Positions 1 through 8,323 of a DNA stretch of 64,000 nucleotides are shown here, in pieces. The notes beneath the pieces are model-generated. The model saw only the letters and a program-made list of their open reading frames with translations. It was not told the origin of the DNA and did no database searches. The position numbers were made by a program, and so were the translations under genes. The DNA comes from Oceanihabitans gracilariae (GTDB taxonomy: Bacteria > Bacteroidota > Bacteroidia > Flavobacteriales > Flavobacteriaceae): contig NZ_JBHULM010000007.1 in NCBI RefSeq assembly GCF_042684485.1, forward strand, positions 248,001 through 312,000, written 5' to 3'. How positions within the stretch are numbered: the first letter of the stretch is position 1; each line of letters opens with the position of its first letter.

Positions 1-1203
1 TTTTTTTCTGTTTCCTCCTGGATGTTGTGGCATAAAAGGGCTTTCACTTTTTTCTGTAGTACTAGCTTCTGATTTAGAAACACCTTTTAAACTATATACT
101 AATTTATCGCCTTCTGAAATTCCGCTTAAAATTTGAACGTTTACACCATCACTAGCACCAAGTGTTACCGTTTTAGGTGTAATAGATCCATTAGATTCTA
201 ATACCCAAAGAGCGGTTGCTTCTCTAGATCTTTCGCTATTATTTGTCTCTAATTGATGTTGTTGGTTGTAAGTAGCAAGTATTTCTCTTTCTGGTTTAAA
301 GTTGATTGCTTTAGCTTCAGCAGTTAACACATCATTTAACTCTAAAGTAAAAATAGAAATGGTTGCTGTTAAACCTGGTTTTAGTTTTAAATCTTCATTA
401 TCTGCTTTAACAACTACTGTATAAGTAACTACATTTGAGGTTACTGTTGGGTCTAAACGTACTTGTGTTACCACTCCTTTAAAAGTTTCACCTATGTAAG
501 CATCTACTGTAAATTCTACACGTTGTCCTTCTTTTACTTGTCCTATATCTGCTTCATCTACATCTGCTTCTACTTGCATTTCTTTTAAGTCTTGAGCAAT
601 AGTAAATAAGGTTGGTGTACTGTAACTTGCAGCTACTGTTTGTCCTTCTTCAATATCTTTAGATAATACCACTCCGTCAATTGGAGAGTAAATATTAGCA
701 TATCCTAAGTTGGTTCTTGCCGATTGCAAATCAGAATAACGCTGTGTTACTGTACCTTTTGCTGTTTGATAGTTATAGTTAGCATCATCAAAATCAGACT
801 TACTAATCACCTGATTATCGTATAAGGTTTTCTGTCTGTCGTAGATAGTTTTTGTATAATCTCTCTGGCTTACCGCATTATCATAAGCAGCTTGTGCTTG
901 TGTAAGCGATGCTTGTAAATTGGTTTTATCTAACTCTGCTATTAATTGACCTTCTTTAACTACAGTGTTATAATCTACGTACACTTTTTCTACAACTCCA
1001 GACACTTGCGTACCAACATCTACTTGATTTATAGGTTCTATGGTTCCTGTTGCAGTAACCATTGTAGTAACATTTGCTTTTTTAGCAGCAACTGTTTTTG
1101 GTTCTATTACTACAGCGTCATCGCCTTTAAAAAAGCTAAAACCAACAATAGCAATTACTATTAATATTATGGCGCTTATTATGATTTTCTTATTATTTTT
1201 CAT
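1..1203 (-). CDS. Efflux periplasmic adaptor (HlyD/MacA-like), 3' end outside window
   Basis: Membrane fusion protein that links an inner-membrane exporter to a TolC channel. 401 codons are visible and the C-terminus lies beyond the left edge; about 415 residues is usual, so little is missing. Residues 7-24 form one membrane anchor. A lipoyl-type half motif follows near residues 68-95, then an alpha-hairpin (about 95-165), the second lipoyl half (IDGVVLSKDIEEGQTV) and a beta-barrel domain. The start ATG at 1203 is the only one before the anchor. It lies 11 bases after the TolC gene, so the two are one operon. The MacB-type ABC subunit or RND pump that would decide the pump class should lie to the left. 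Family call is firm; MacA rather than RND adaptor is inference. Confidence 0.85.
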   Translation of the reverse strand, partial: MKNNKKIIISAIILIVIAIVGFSFFKGDDAVVIEPKTVAAKKANVTTMVTATGTIEPINQVDVGTQVSGVVEKVYVDYNTVVKEGQLIAELDKTNLQASLTQAQAAYDNAVSQRDYTKTIYDRQKTLYDNQVISKSDFDDANYNYQTAKGTVTQRYSDLQSARTNLGYANIYSPIDGVVLSKDIEEGQTVAASYSTPTLFTIAQDLKEMQVEADVDEADIGQVKEGQRVEFTVDAYIGETFKGVVTQVRLDPTVTSNVVTYTVVVKADNEDLKLKPGLTATISIFTLELNDVLTAEAKAINFKPEREILATYNQQHQLETNNSERSREATALWVLESNGSITPKTVTLGASDGVNVQILSGISEGDKLVYSLKGVSKSEASTTEKSESPFMPQHPGGNRKK

Positions 1204-1214
1204 GATTGTATGGT

Positions 1215-2546
1215 TTAAAGTTTAATGTCGTTTCCTTGGTAAAATTGTAATAATTGGTGGTATAAAATATTTAAGTATTTAGCTTGTAAATAATTTTGTT
1301 GTGCATTAGTAAACGTGTTTTGGCTTATTACTAAATCTGTAGTACTTAAAGCGCCTAATTCATATTTTTTCTGCGCTAGTTTATATGATTGTTCTGCTGC
1401 TATTTTAGAAGCTTCAGAAGCAATAACTTGTTCTTGTGCAGATAATGCGTTTTGATATGCTGTTTCTACTTTTTTATACACTTCTTTTTCTGTAGATTGC
1501 TTTTGTATTTCTGCTTTTTCAATATTTAGTTCAGCTGTTTTTACTGCTGCTTTTGTTTGGTTTCTATTGAAAATTGGAATACTTAAAGATAATCCTAATT
1601 TTTGATTAAAGTTTATATCAAACTGATCTGAAAACGTATTGTCATTAACACTAGTGAAACCTGAACCTACACTTCCTGTTAAGGATAATGTTGGTAAAAA
1701 AGCTCCTTTAGCAATATCTAATTCTTTTTCATTAGCAGCAATATTTAAATTACTAGCTTGTATTTCTGGAAGAATTCCTAAAGCTTTACTATAAACGGTT
1801 GCTTTATCCATTTCAAGATTTATTAAATCCATGTTTTCATCAATGCTTTCTACTTGCATATCATCCATTGGAGATAATTCTAACAATTGTTTTAGCTGAA
1901 TAATATATTGTTGGTAATCATTTTTAGCTGCTATAACATTGTATTTGTTTGTAGCTGTTTGGCTTTGTGCTTCGGTATAATCACTTAAAGCGATTGTTCC
2001 TGCATCTAAACGAGCTTTAGCTCTTTCTTCTTCTGTTTCTGAAGCTAATAAATTGTTTTCCGCAATAGCGATATTTTCTTTACTATAAAGGGTTTGCAGA
2101 TATACTTCTAGAATGTTTAAAACGATGTTATTTTTTTCTACTTCTTCTAAAAAAATACTCTGTTCTAACAATATTTTGTTTTGCTTAATTTCATTATTAA
2201 GTTGGTTTCCTTTAAACAAAGTCATTGAACTATTAATACCAACATTGGTACTATGAATTTGGTCTGTAACATAATCGCTAGTAATTGGGTCAATGGTATT
2301 ACCACTAGAAAAATTTTGCGATGCACTACCAAATAAGTTAGGCAATCTAGATGATTTTGCTTTACTATAATCTACTTCTGCAATGCTTTTATTTAAAGTT
2401 GCATCTTTAACAGTAATATTATTTTCTAAAGCATAGCTAATGCAGTCTTCTAAAGACCACACTTTTGGTGTGTTGCTATCAGAAACCTCTTGAGCAAAAG
2501 ATAACTGCATAAAGAATATGCTGGCAAGGATGAGATATAATTTCAT
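1215..2546 (-). CDS. TolC family outer-membrane efflux protein
   Basis: Outer-membrane channel partner of the adaptor that follows it. The 443-residue length, the signal peptide (residues 1-18, ending near SFAQ) and the two long helical repeats rich in Ala, Gln and Asn are those of the OEP/TolC family. The opening WSLEDCISYALENN is the family's usual first-helix motif, and SYKLAQKKYELGALSTTDL is the matching motif in the second repeat. It is the first gene of the operon. A near-consensus -7 box (CATCTTTG, plus-strand 2573-2580) lies upstream. The substrate cannot be told from the sequence. Confidence 0.92.
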   Translation of the reverse strand: MKLYLILASIFFMQLSFAQEVSDSNTPKVWSLEDCISYALENNITVKDATLNKSIAEVDYSKAKSSRLPNLFGSASQNFSSGNTIDPITSDYVTDQIHSTNVGINSSMTLFKGNQLNNEIKQNKILLEQSIFLEEVEKNNIVLNILEVYLQTLYSKENIAIAENNLLASETEEERAKARLDAGTIALSDYTEAQSQTATNKYNVIAAKNDYQQYIIQLKQLLELSPMDDMQVESIDENMDLINLEMDKATVYSKALGILPEIQASNLNIAANEKELDIAKGAFLPTLSLTGSVGSGFTSVNDNTFSDQFDINFNQKLGLSLSIPIFNRNQTKAAVKTAELNIEKAEIQKQSTEKEVYKKVETAYQNALSAQEQVIASEASKIAAEQSYKLAQKKYELGALSTTDLVISQNTFTNAQQNYLQAKYLNILYHQLLQFYQGNDIKL

Positions 2547-2784
2547 TTTTTTGAGTGTTTTGATTTAACAATTCAAAGATGAAACTATATACTTACTTAT
2601 TATAAAGCGATAGACGTTTGCGAGTATTGAATATACAAATGCCTTTATTTTATCGATGAGATTTTTATAAATTCTAAACCTTTTTCTATTTAAGTGTTAG
2701 TTCATTGTTTTTCACTTTAATACAGAACTTAAATATTTTATAAAAAATTAACATTTATTAAGAAATAGAACTGTTTTTATATAT
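2547..2784. other. Intergenic stretch between divergent tolC-like and metT-like genes
   Basis: AT-rich region of a 405-base gap between divergent genes. Apart from the weak minus-strand -7 candidate at 2573-2580 for the TolC gene, I see no coding frame, repeat or hairpin here. The rest of the gap (2785-2951) holds the promoter and riboswitch of the next gene. Confidence 0.6.
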
Positions 2785-2792
2785 TACTTTTG
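2785..2792 (+). promoter_or_regulatory. Candidate -7 box for the riboswitch-metT transcript
   Basis: TACTTTTG matches the Bacteroidota primary sigma -7 consensus TAnnTTTG. It would place the transcript start near 2797-2800, a few bases before the first riboswitch helix. No clear -33 box is visible. Confidence 0.6.
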
Positions 2793-2806
2793 CGCACTTA
2801 AATTAA

Positions 2807-2947
2807 TTATCAAGAATCTCATAAAAAGGAGATAGCAACCTGCAATAACAAGCAAGGTGCTGAATAGATAAGCCAATTCATTGGAAAAAATGTTAACCCA
2901 TACTTCTAATACGAATAGCTATTTCCTTTTTAAAATGAAAAAAAAAG
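2807..2947 (+). promoter_or_regulatory. Compact SAM-I-like riboswitch with translational expression platform
   Basis: P1 is TTATC (2807-2811) with GATAA (2867-2871). The SAM-I signature AAGA follows P1 at 2812-2815. P2 is ATCTC (2816-2820) with GAGAT (2829-2833). P3 is AGC-AA-CC-TGC (2834-2843) with GCA-A-GG-T-GCT (2852-2861), the GCAACC/GGTGC core of the SAM-I clan. After P3 only GAATA remains before P1 closes, so the usual P4 arm is absent. Bases 2823-2836 of the aptamer can pair over 14 positions (one G-U) with 2918-2931. When that pairing is blocked, the freed U-tract (2926-2931) can pair with the A-rich start region (2942-2947). This predicts an OFF switch. The SAM ligand is inferred from the core motif and the downstream gene. 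Confidence 0.72.
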
Positions 2948-2951
2948 ACAA

Positions 2952-4268
2952 ATGGCAAGTTCAAAAGCAATTACACCACAATTCTCTGCATTAATACCCT
3001 TATTTGTATTTGTATTTACCTTTTTAGGTGTAGGAATTTATCTTAACGACTTTTATGCTTTACCTGCACCAATAGCCGTTATTGTAGGTATAATAGTTGC
3101 GTTTTTAATGTTTAAACAAACTATAAATTCTAAAATAAACACCCTTTTAAAAGGATGTGGTGATGATAAAATATTAACCATGTGCTTGATCTATTTGTTA
3201 GCGGGAGCATTTGCAACCATAACTAAAACCACAGGAAGTGTAGATGCTATTGTAAATTTAGGATTAGACTTTATAGCAATACAGTATATTTATTTTGGTG
3301 TTTTTATAATTGCAGCTTTTTTATCGGTTTCTACAGGAACCTCTGTTGGTGCAATTGTAGCTTTAGCTCCTATTGTTATAGGTTTTGCAGAAAAAAGTAA
3401 TGTAGATCCAGCTATTTTATGTGGTGCTTTATTAGGAGGTAGTATGTTTGGTGATAACTTATCTATTATATCAGACACCACTATTGCAGCAACACAATCT
3501 TTAGGTTGCAAAATGAGTGATAAATTTAAACAGAATATTAAAATAGCGCTTCCAGCAGCTTTGTTTACTATTGCTATTCTTGTTTTTCAAGGATTACAAC
3601 TAGATTCTAATTTAGAAGACACTACTGTTTATACTTATTCTGTATTAAAAATAGCGCCTTATATTTTGGTTATTGCCTTATCTGTAATTGGTGTCAATGT
3701 ATTTGTAACCTTACTTTTAGGTGTTATTTCTGGAGTGTTTTTAGGAATTGTATATGGAGATTTTACCTTAATAGAATCTACTAAAATAGCATACACAGGT
3801 TTTACAAATATGACAGAAATATTTCTTCTTTCATTGTTAACTGGTGGTTTAGCAGCTTTAGTATCTAGAAACGGAGGGATTGATTATTTTTTAATCAATA
3901 TTAAAAAACTTATAAAAAATAAAAAATCAGCACAATTGGGTATTGCCTCTTTGGTTGGTACTATTAATATGGCAATTGCTAATAATACGGTTTCTATTAT
4001 TATTGCAGGACCTATTGCAAAAACAATAAACGACGAGTATGAATTAGATAACAAAAACACTGCTTCTATTTTAGATATATTTGCTTGTATTGTTCAAGGT
4101 ATTTTACCTTATGGCGCACAAGTATTAATGATTTTAAGTTTTTCTAATGGTAAAATAGATTATGTAGATCTTGTTTCTAATACCTGGTATTTACTACTAC
4201 TGTTAATTTACACTTTATTATTTATAAGTTTTAAACCGTTTAGTTCAAAAAAAATAATTAAATCATAA
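2952..4268 (+). CDS. metT: NhaC-family transporter, predicted methionine transporter MetT
   Basis: Inner-membrane secondary transporter of 438 residues with about eleven hydrophobic segments. The NhaC family motif is visible as GDNLSIISDTTIAATQS near residue 165, and a second motif around IAGPIAKTI near residue 350 belongs to the repeated half. By sequence alone it would be called a Na+/H+ antiporter. The S-adenosylmethionine-type riboswitch in its leader points to methionine uptake, as comparative genomics has proposed for NhaC relatives named MetT under S-box control. The start at 2952 is the first ATG of the hydrophobic frame and has an A-rich leader. It is a single gene with no partner. 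Transport of methionine is inferred, not shown. Confidence 0.75.
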   Translation: MASSKAITPQFSALIPLFVFVFTFLGVGIYLNDFYALPAPIAVIVGIIVAFLMFKQTINSKINTLLKGCGDDKILTMCLIYLLAGAFATITKTTGSVDAIVNLGLDFIAIQYIYFGVFIIAAFLSVSTGTSVGAIVALAPIVIGFAEKSNVDPAILCGALLGGSMFGDNLSIISDTTIAATQSLGCKMSDKFKQNIKIALPAALFTIAILVFQGLQLDSNLEDTTVYTYSVLKIAPYILVIALSVIGVNVFVTLLLGVISGVFLGIVYGDFTLIESTKIAYTGFTNMTEIFLLSLLTGGLAALVSRNGGIDYFLINIKKLIKNKKSAQLGIASLVGTINMAIANNTVSIIIAGPIAKTINDEYELDNKNTASILDIFACIVQGILPYGAQVLMILSFSNGKIDYVDLVSNTWYLLLLLIYTLLFISFKPFSSKKIIKS

Positions 4269-4533
4269 GTAATACAACGGTTTTTATACATTCTTTTAAT
4301 TTAATTATAATATTCTCATCTATAAATGAATAGGTTTCCTTAAGCCTTGTGTGAAAGTTATTTTTTAATTATTCCATTATCCTGTATTTAAGTTAACGTT
4401 ATTTAAACGTTTATTTCATGATATACAGTTAATTAGTTTTATATTTATATATGAAAACTAAATTATTTTTTATAGGTTTATAGAAAAATAATATATTTTT
4501 ATAACTTAACAAGACATTATTTTAAAAAGATAC

Positions 4534-5268
4534 ATGGTAAAAAAATATTTTGACAATCATAATATTTCTACTAAAACAAAAGTGCTTAATCTTTTATTTT
4601 ATGTATCGTTTTTAGCTTCCATTTTAATTTGCATTACTTCAGAAAAAAAGCAGTTATTATGTACCATGCCTTTTCTTATTATAATATTATTATTAAAATA
4701 TTTAAGTATTACAAAAAAGAAGGCAGATCCTTTGTATGTTGTGGCTTTAATAGCTGTTTTTATTTCAACCACTTTAAGTTTATTTTCTTTTAAAGAATAC
4801 TTTGTTTGGGTTGCTTCTTTTACCTCTTTATACCTAATACTATGTAGCTTAACCCTTAGAAAATATTTAAATAAAGGTAAATTTAAATCTTTACTTCAAG
4901 GCTCTGTTATTGTAGGTATCATGTTAGTATTATATTTAATTTTAGCAGTTGTAGAACTCGTTATAAATTATATACCAGACAATAATCAGTTCTTTATATT
5001 TTTAGGAGCTTTTTGTTTATTTATTTTCTCTTTAACATTTGCTGTTATTTATATTAATGATAAATATGCCAACGGAACCATTTTATTAGCTTCAGGTATT
5101 TTTACTATTTTTCAAATAGCATTAGCTCCTATTAATGAGCTTTTTTTATTCACTAAAACCTTCACGCTTATCATTATTATTTGTCATATCATTTCCATTT
5201 TTCTTTTTATAAAGTTTATAACAGAAACAAATCCGAAGGAAAATAATGTAAATAATACATACCTGTAA
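4534..5268 (+). CDS. Hypothetical eight-helix membrane protein, weakly YhhN/TMEM86-like
   Basis: I do not recognise this 244-residue protein with confidence. It has about eight transmembrane segments and almost no hydrophilic domains. The size, the helix count and the pattern of the last third (a short polar turn in LLASGIFTIFQIALAPINE, then two helices) resemble the YhhN/lysoplasmalogenase family, but the usual KPL and SD motifs are not clear. It stands alone between metT and the TetR operon, with 265 AT-rich bases before it in which I see no conserved signal. Confidence 0.5.
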   Translation: MVKKYFDNHNISTKTKVLNLLFYVSFLASILICITSEKKQLLCTMPFLIIILLLKYLSITKKKADPLYVVALIAVFISTTLSLFSFKEYFVWVASFTSLYLILCSLTLRKYLNKGKFKSLLQGSVIVGIMLVLYLILAVVELVINYIPDNNQFFIFLGAFCLFIFSLTFAVIYINDKYANGTILLASGIFTIFQIALAPINELFLFTKTFTLIIIICHIISIFLFIKFITETNPKENNVNNTYL

Positions 5269-5330
5269 AACTCCAGTACTTCTCTATTATAGTTTACCTA
5301 AATACCTTTGAATATAAATTTATGTTAAAA

Positions 5331-5352
5331 AAAGAATGAACATTCATTTTTT
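5331..5352. promoter_or_regulatory. Palindromic operator candidate for the TetR regulator
   Basis: AATGAA (5335-5340), CA, TTCATT (5343-5348) is a perfect inverted repeat. It extends to ten bases per arm with one mismatch. It ends just before the -7 box at 5356, so a bound repressor would block polymerase. Size and position suit a TetR dimer; that this regulator binds it is inference. Confidence 0.65.
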
Positions 5353-5355
5353 ACT

Positions 5356-5363
5356 TACCTTTG
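5356..5363 (+). promoter_or_regulatory. Candidate -7 box of the tetR-led operon
   Basis: TACCTTTG matches TAnnTTTG. The start of transcription would fall near 5368-5370, giving a leader of about a dozen bases before the ATG at 5381. Confidence 0.65.
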
Positions 5364-5380
5364 TATTATAATTTTAGATA

Positions 5381-5965
5381 ATGGCAAAACTTCAAAAAAG
5401 TATAGATAAAAGAAATGCGCTAGTTAAAGCAACCATTGAGTTAGTAAATAATAATGGTTTTCACGCTACGCCAATGAGTAAAATTGCAAAAATGGCAAAT
5501 GTATCACCTGCTACCATTTATTTATATTTTGAAAACAAACAAGATTTAGTAAATCAAACATACATAGATGTAAAAGCAGAATACACCGAATATGCTTTTA
5601 AAAACTATGATGAAACCATGTCTGTAGAAGCTGGTTTTGAACGCATCTGGAAACGTATTGCAGACTTTAAACTTAAAGAATGTGAAAACGCTATGTTTTT
5701 GGCACAATGTGATAATACACCAATGATTGATGCACATAGCAGACAGGAAGGTATCAAACACCTACAACCACTACTCGACCTTTGGGAACGTGGTAGAAAA
5801 GAAGGTATAATTAAACCCTTGTCTGATTATTTATTATATGCCTATTCTATAAATCCGTTATCGTTTTTAATGATGATTCAAAAAAGAGGTGATATTCAAT
5901 TAGATGAAAAACAATTAGAAGAAGCCTATCAATCTGCTTGGAGCAGTATAAAACAATGTAAATAA
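5381..5965 (+). CDS. TetR/AcrR family transcriptional regulator
   Basis: Predicted repressor of its own operon. Residues 8-55 carry the TetR helix-turn-helix, with the typical pattern NNGFHATPMSKIAKMANVS followed by PATIYLYFENKQDLVN. The remaining 140 residues are the helical ligand-binding and dimer domain; it holds a few Cys residues (for example in DFKLKECENA and LAQCDNTP) that could sense oxidants or electrophiles, as in E. coli NemR. It is followed after one base by a gene for an NAD(P)-binding protein, then by four detoxification-type enzymes in the same direction. The operator candidate lies directly upstream. Family is certain; the signal sensed is a guess. Confidence 0.92.
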   Translation: MAKLQKSIDKRNALVKATIELVNNNGFHATPMSKIAKMANVSPATIYLYFENKQDLVNQTYIDVKAEYTEYAFKNYDETMSVEAGFERIWKRIADFKLKECENAMFLAQCDNTPMIDAHSRQEGIKHLQPLLDLWERGRKEGIIKPLSDYLLYAYSINPLSFLMMIQKRGDIQLDEKQLEEAYQSAWSSIKQCK

Positions 5966-5966
5966 A

Positions 5967-6632
5967 ATGAATAAATCTGCTATAATACTAGGCGCAACCG
6001 GTTTAACCGGAAGCATATTACTTCAAAAATTATTAGAAGATGATAGGTACCAAAGTATCAAATTGTTTTCTCGTTCTAAAATAGAAGGATTACCTAGTAA
6101 AGTCACGCAATATATTGGTGACCTTTTAAAACTTGAAGATTTTAAAGCCAAATTTATAGCAGACGAAGTGTATTGTTGTATAGGTACAACAGCAAAGAAA
6201 ACACCTGACAAAACGCAATATAAAAAAATAGATTATGGTATTCCTGTTACAGCTGCAAAGCTAGCAAAGGCAAATAATATTGATACTTTTTTAGTGATTT
6301 CTGCAATGGGAGCCAATAAAAATAGTACAGTATTTTACAATAAAACAAAAGGGGAAATGGAACAAGATGTGTTACAATATAATATTAAAAATACCTTTAT
6401 TTTAAGACCTTCTCTAATTGGTGGTAACCGTAAAGAAAGCCGAATATTAGAAAAAATAGCATTGGCTGTTTTTAAAATAATACAACCATTATTTATAGGA
6501 AAACTTAAACAATATAAAATTATAGAACCTAACGATATTGCACAAGCCATGCTACATTTAGCAAATAGTGCAAGTCATGCCGAAGTTATTTTAACTTCCA
6601 ATGATATTAAACAAATTTCAAAAAAAAACTAA
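5967..6632 (+). CDS. NAD(P)-binding oxidoreductase, atypical SDR (HTATIP2/YwnB-like)
   Basis: A 221-residue Rossmann-fold protein. The nucleotide-binding motif is at the very start (ILGATGLTGSILLQKLL, GxTGxxG, residues 8-24). The central stretch VISAMGANKNSTVFYNKTKGEMEQDV has the S and YxxxK pattern of extended/atypical SDRs (Y and K near residues 124 and 128). LRPSLIGG follows, as in HTATIP2/TIP30-like proteins. Substrate unknown. It starts one base after the TetR stop and ends ten bases before the nitroreductase start, so it is translated within the operon. Confidence 0.8.
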   Translation: MNKSAIILGATGLTGSILLQKLLEDDRYQSIKLFSRSKIEGLPSKVTQYIGDLLKLEDFKAKFIADEVYCCIGTTAKKTPDKTQYKKIDYGIPVTAAKLAKANNIDTFLVISAMGANKNSTVFYNKTKGEMEQDVLQYNIKNTFILRPSLIGGNRKESRILEKIALAVFKIIQPLFIGKLKQYKIIEPNDIAQAMLHLANSASHAEVILTSNDIKQISKKN

Positions 6633-6642
6633 AAAAAATTAC

Positions 6643-7275
6643 ATGGAATTATTAGATAAATTAAACTGGAGATACGCTGCAAAAGCAATGAATGGCGAAA
6701 AAGTATCCGAAGAAAAAATAGAACGTATTCTTGAAGCTGCTCGCTTAGCTCCTACTTCAAGCGGATTACAACCTTTTGAAATTTTTGTTATAAAAAATCA
6801 AGATATAAAAGAACAAATTAAACCTGTAGCTTGGAACCAATCTGTAATTACAGACTGTTCGCATTTACTCGTTTTTGCTGCTTGGGATACCTATACAGCA
6901 GACAGAATTAATTATATGTTTGATTTAACCAATGATATTCGTGGTTTTAAAAACGAAGGTTGGGAAAACTATCGTCAAATGTTATTAAACGCATATCCTC
7001 AAAAAGATGCCGAAGAGAATTTTAACCATGCTGCAAAACAAGCGTATATTGCTTTTTCGCAAGCTATAGCTGCTGCTGCCTTTGAAGGTGTAGATGCAAC
7101 ACCTATTGAAGGTTTTGATCCTGCTGCTGTGGATCAAATTTTAGGATTACCAGAAAAAGGATTACGTAGTGCTGTTTTATTACCATTAGGTTATAGAAAA
7201 GAAGATGCAGATTGGTTAGTAAATCTTGTTAAGGTGAGAAAACCTATGGAAGACTTAGTAACTGTAATAGACTAA
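6643..7275 (+). CDS. NfsB-type oxygen-insensitive nitroreductase
   Basis: FMN-dependent NAD(P)H oxidoreductase of 210 residues that reduces nitro compounds, quinones or enones. Family motifs are RYAAKAMN near the N-terminus, the FMN phosphate motif RLAPTSSGLQPF (about residues 35-46), and the C-terminal LLPLGYRKEDADW. The frame is open from an ATG at 6601, which would overlap the previous gene. I place the start at 6643 because MELLDKLNWR is the usual family N-terminus. Its last 21 bases, including the stop, are repeated directly behind it. Cytoplasmic; second enzyme of the electrophile operon. Confidence 0.9.
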   Translation: MELLDKLNWRYAAKAMNGEKVSEEKIERILEAARLAPTSSGLQPFEIFVIKNQDIKEQIKPVAWNQSVITDCSHLLVFAAWDTYTADRINYMFDLTNDIRGFKNEGWENYRQMLLNAYPQKDAEENFNHAAKQAYIAFSQAIAAAAFEGVDATPIEGFDPAAVDQILGLPEKGLRSAVLLPLGYRKEDADWLVNLVKVRKPMEDLVTVID

Positions 7276-7296
7276 TTAGTAACTGTAATAGACTAA
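7255..7296 (+). repeat. Perfect 21-bp tandem duplication over the nitroreductase stop codon
   Basis: Bases 7255-7275 (the last six codons and the stop TAA) recur exactly at 7276-7296. The second copy is untranslated spacer before the next gene at 7308. No mismatch separates the copies, which suggests a recent slip or duplication. Confidence 0.95.
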
Positions 7297-7307
7297 AAAA
7301 AACAATT

Positions 7308-8306
7308 ATGATAAAGACTATATTATTAAATAACAGACCAGAAGGAAAACCAACAGTTTCAAATTTTGAATTTGTTACTAAAGACACAACACTTACCATC
7401 TCTGAAGGAGAAATACTCTTAGAAGCAGTTTATGTTTCTGTAGATCCTTATTTAAGAGGTCGTATGAGCGACGCAAAATCATACGTTCCACCTTTTGAGT
7501 TAAACCAACCTGTTCAATCTGGTGTTATTGCAAAAGTAATAGCATCTAAAAACAGTAAATTTACAGAAGGTGATTTTGTTTCAGGCTTGTTAGCTTGGCA
7601 AACACAACAAGTTTCTAACGGAGAAGGCTTGCTAAAAGTAGATGGCTCAAAAGCACCTTTAAGTACGTATTTAGGTGTTTTAGGTATGACAGGATTAACG
7701 GCATATTTAGGATTAAATGAAATAGGAAAACCAAAAGCAGGAGAAACCATTGTTGTTTCTGGTGCTGCTGGTGCTGTAGGTTCTGTTGTTGGGCAAATAG
7801 CTAAAATTTTAGGGCTTCATGTGATAGGAATTGCTGGAACCGATGAAAAAATAGAACTACTAAAAACCAAATTTGGCTTTGATGCTGGTATCAATTATAA
7901 TACTTGTACAGATATAAATGCAGCTATTAAAAAAGCTGCTCCAAATGGTGTAGATATTTATTTTGATAATGTTGGCGGACCAATTTCTGATGCTGTTTTA
8001 TTCAATATAAACCGTTTTGCTAGAATTATTATTTGTGGAGCTATTTCTGTTTATAATAAAACCGAGACACCTAAAAGTATTAGCGTACAGCCTTTCTTAG
8101 TAAAAAATAGTGCTTTAATGCAAGGATTTATAGTTTCTAATTACGCTGAAAAATTCCAAGAAGCTATGCAACAGTTAGCGACTTGGTTAGGTGAAGAAAA
8201 ACTAAAATATACCGAAACTGTAGTAGAAGGTTTCGATAATATCCCGAATGCTTTTATCGATTTATTTGAAGGTAAAAACAAGGGAAAAATGATTGTAAAA
8301 ATTTAA
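7308..8306 (+). CDS. NADPH-dependent enone/alkenal reductase (MDR, CurA/LTB4DH-like)
   Basis: Zinc-free medium-chain reductase of 332 residues that reduces the C=C bond of alpha,beta-unsaturated carbonyls. N-terminal GroES-like domain with SVDPYLRGRMSD (about residues 46-57), the family's hallmark. The Rossmann domain has VVSGAAGAVGSVVGQIAK (AxxGxxG) near residue 150, and FDNVGG follows near residue 220. No zinc-ligand cysteines are present. It follows the nitroreductase by 32 bases and precedes the alcohol dehydrogenase by 17. Both neighbours would also consume reactive electrophiles. Family call firm; true substrate unknown. Confidence 0.9.
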   Translation: MIKTILLNNRPEGKPTVSNFEFVTKDTTLTISEGEILLEAVYVSVDPYLRGRMSDAKSYVPPFELNQPVQSGVIAKVIASKNSKFTEGDFVSGLLAWQTQQVSNGEGLLKVDGSKAPLSTYLGVLGMTGLTAYLGLNEIGKPKAGETIVVSGAAGAVGSVVGQIAKILGLHVIGIAGTDEKIELLKTKFGFDAGINYNTCTDINAAIKKAAPNGVDIYFDNVGGPISDAVLFNINRFARIIICGAISVYNKTETPKSISVQPFLVKNSALMQGFIVSNYAEKFQEAMQQLATWLGEEKLKYTETVVEGFDNIPNAFIDLFEGKNKGKMIVKI

Positions 8307-8323
8307 TTAAAAAAGAAAAGAAG

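Noticed and set aside
946..1225. Short plus-strand frames inside the adaptor gene and similar antisense frames across the window
   Set aside because: They lie opposite well-supported genes, have no recognisable domains and no promoter, and reflect the codon bias of the true strand.
2807..2871. SAM-II, cobalamin or TPP riboswitch as an alternative for the metT leader
   Set aside because: The GCAACC/GGTGC core with AAGA after P1 is that of the SAM-I clan; I see no pattern of the other classes.
7255..7296. The 21-bp direct repeat as an attachment site of a mobile element
   Set aside because: The copies are directly adjacent with nothing between them, and no integrase or transposase gene is in the window.
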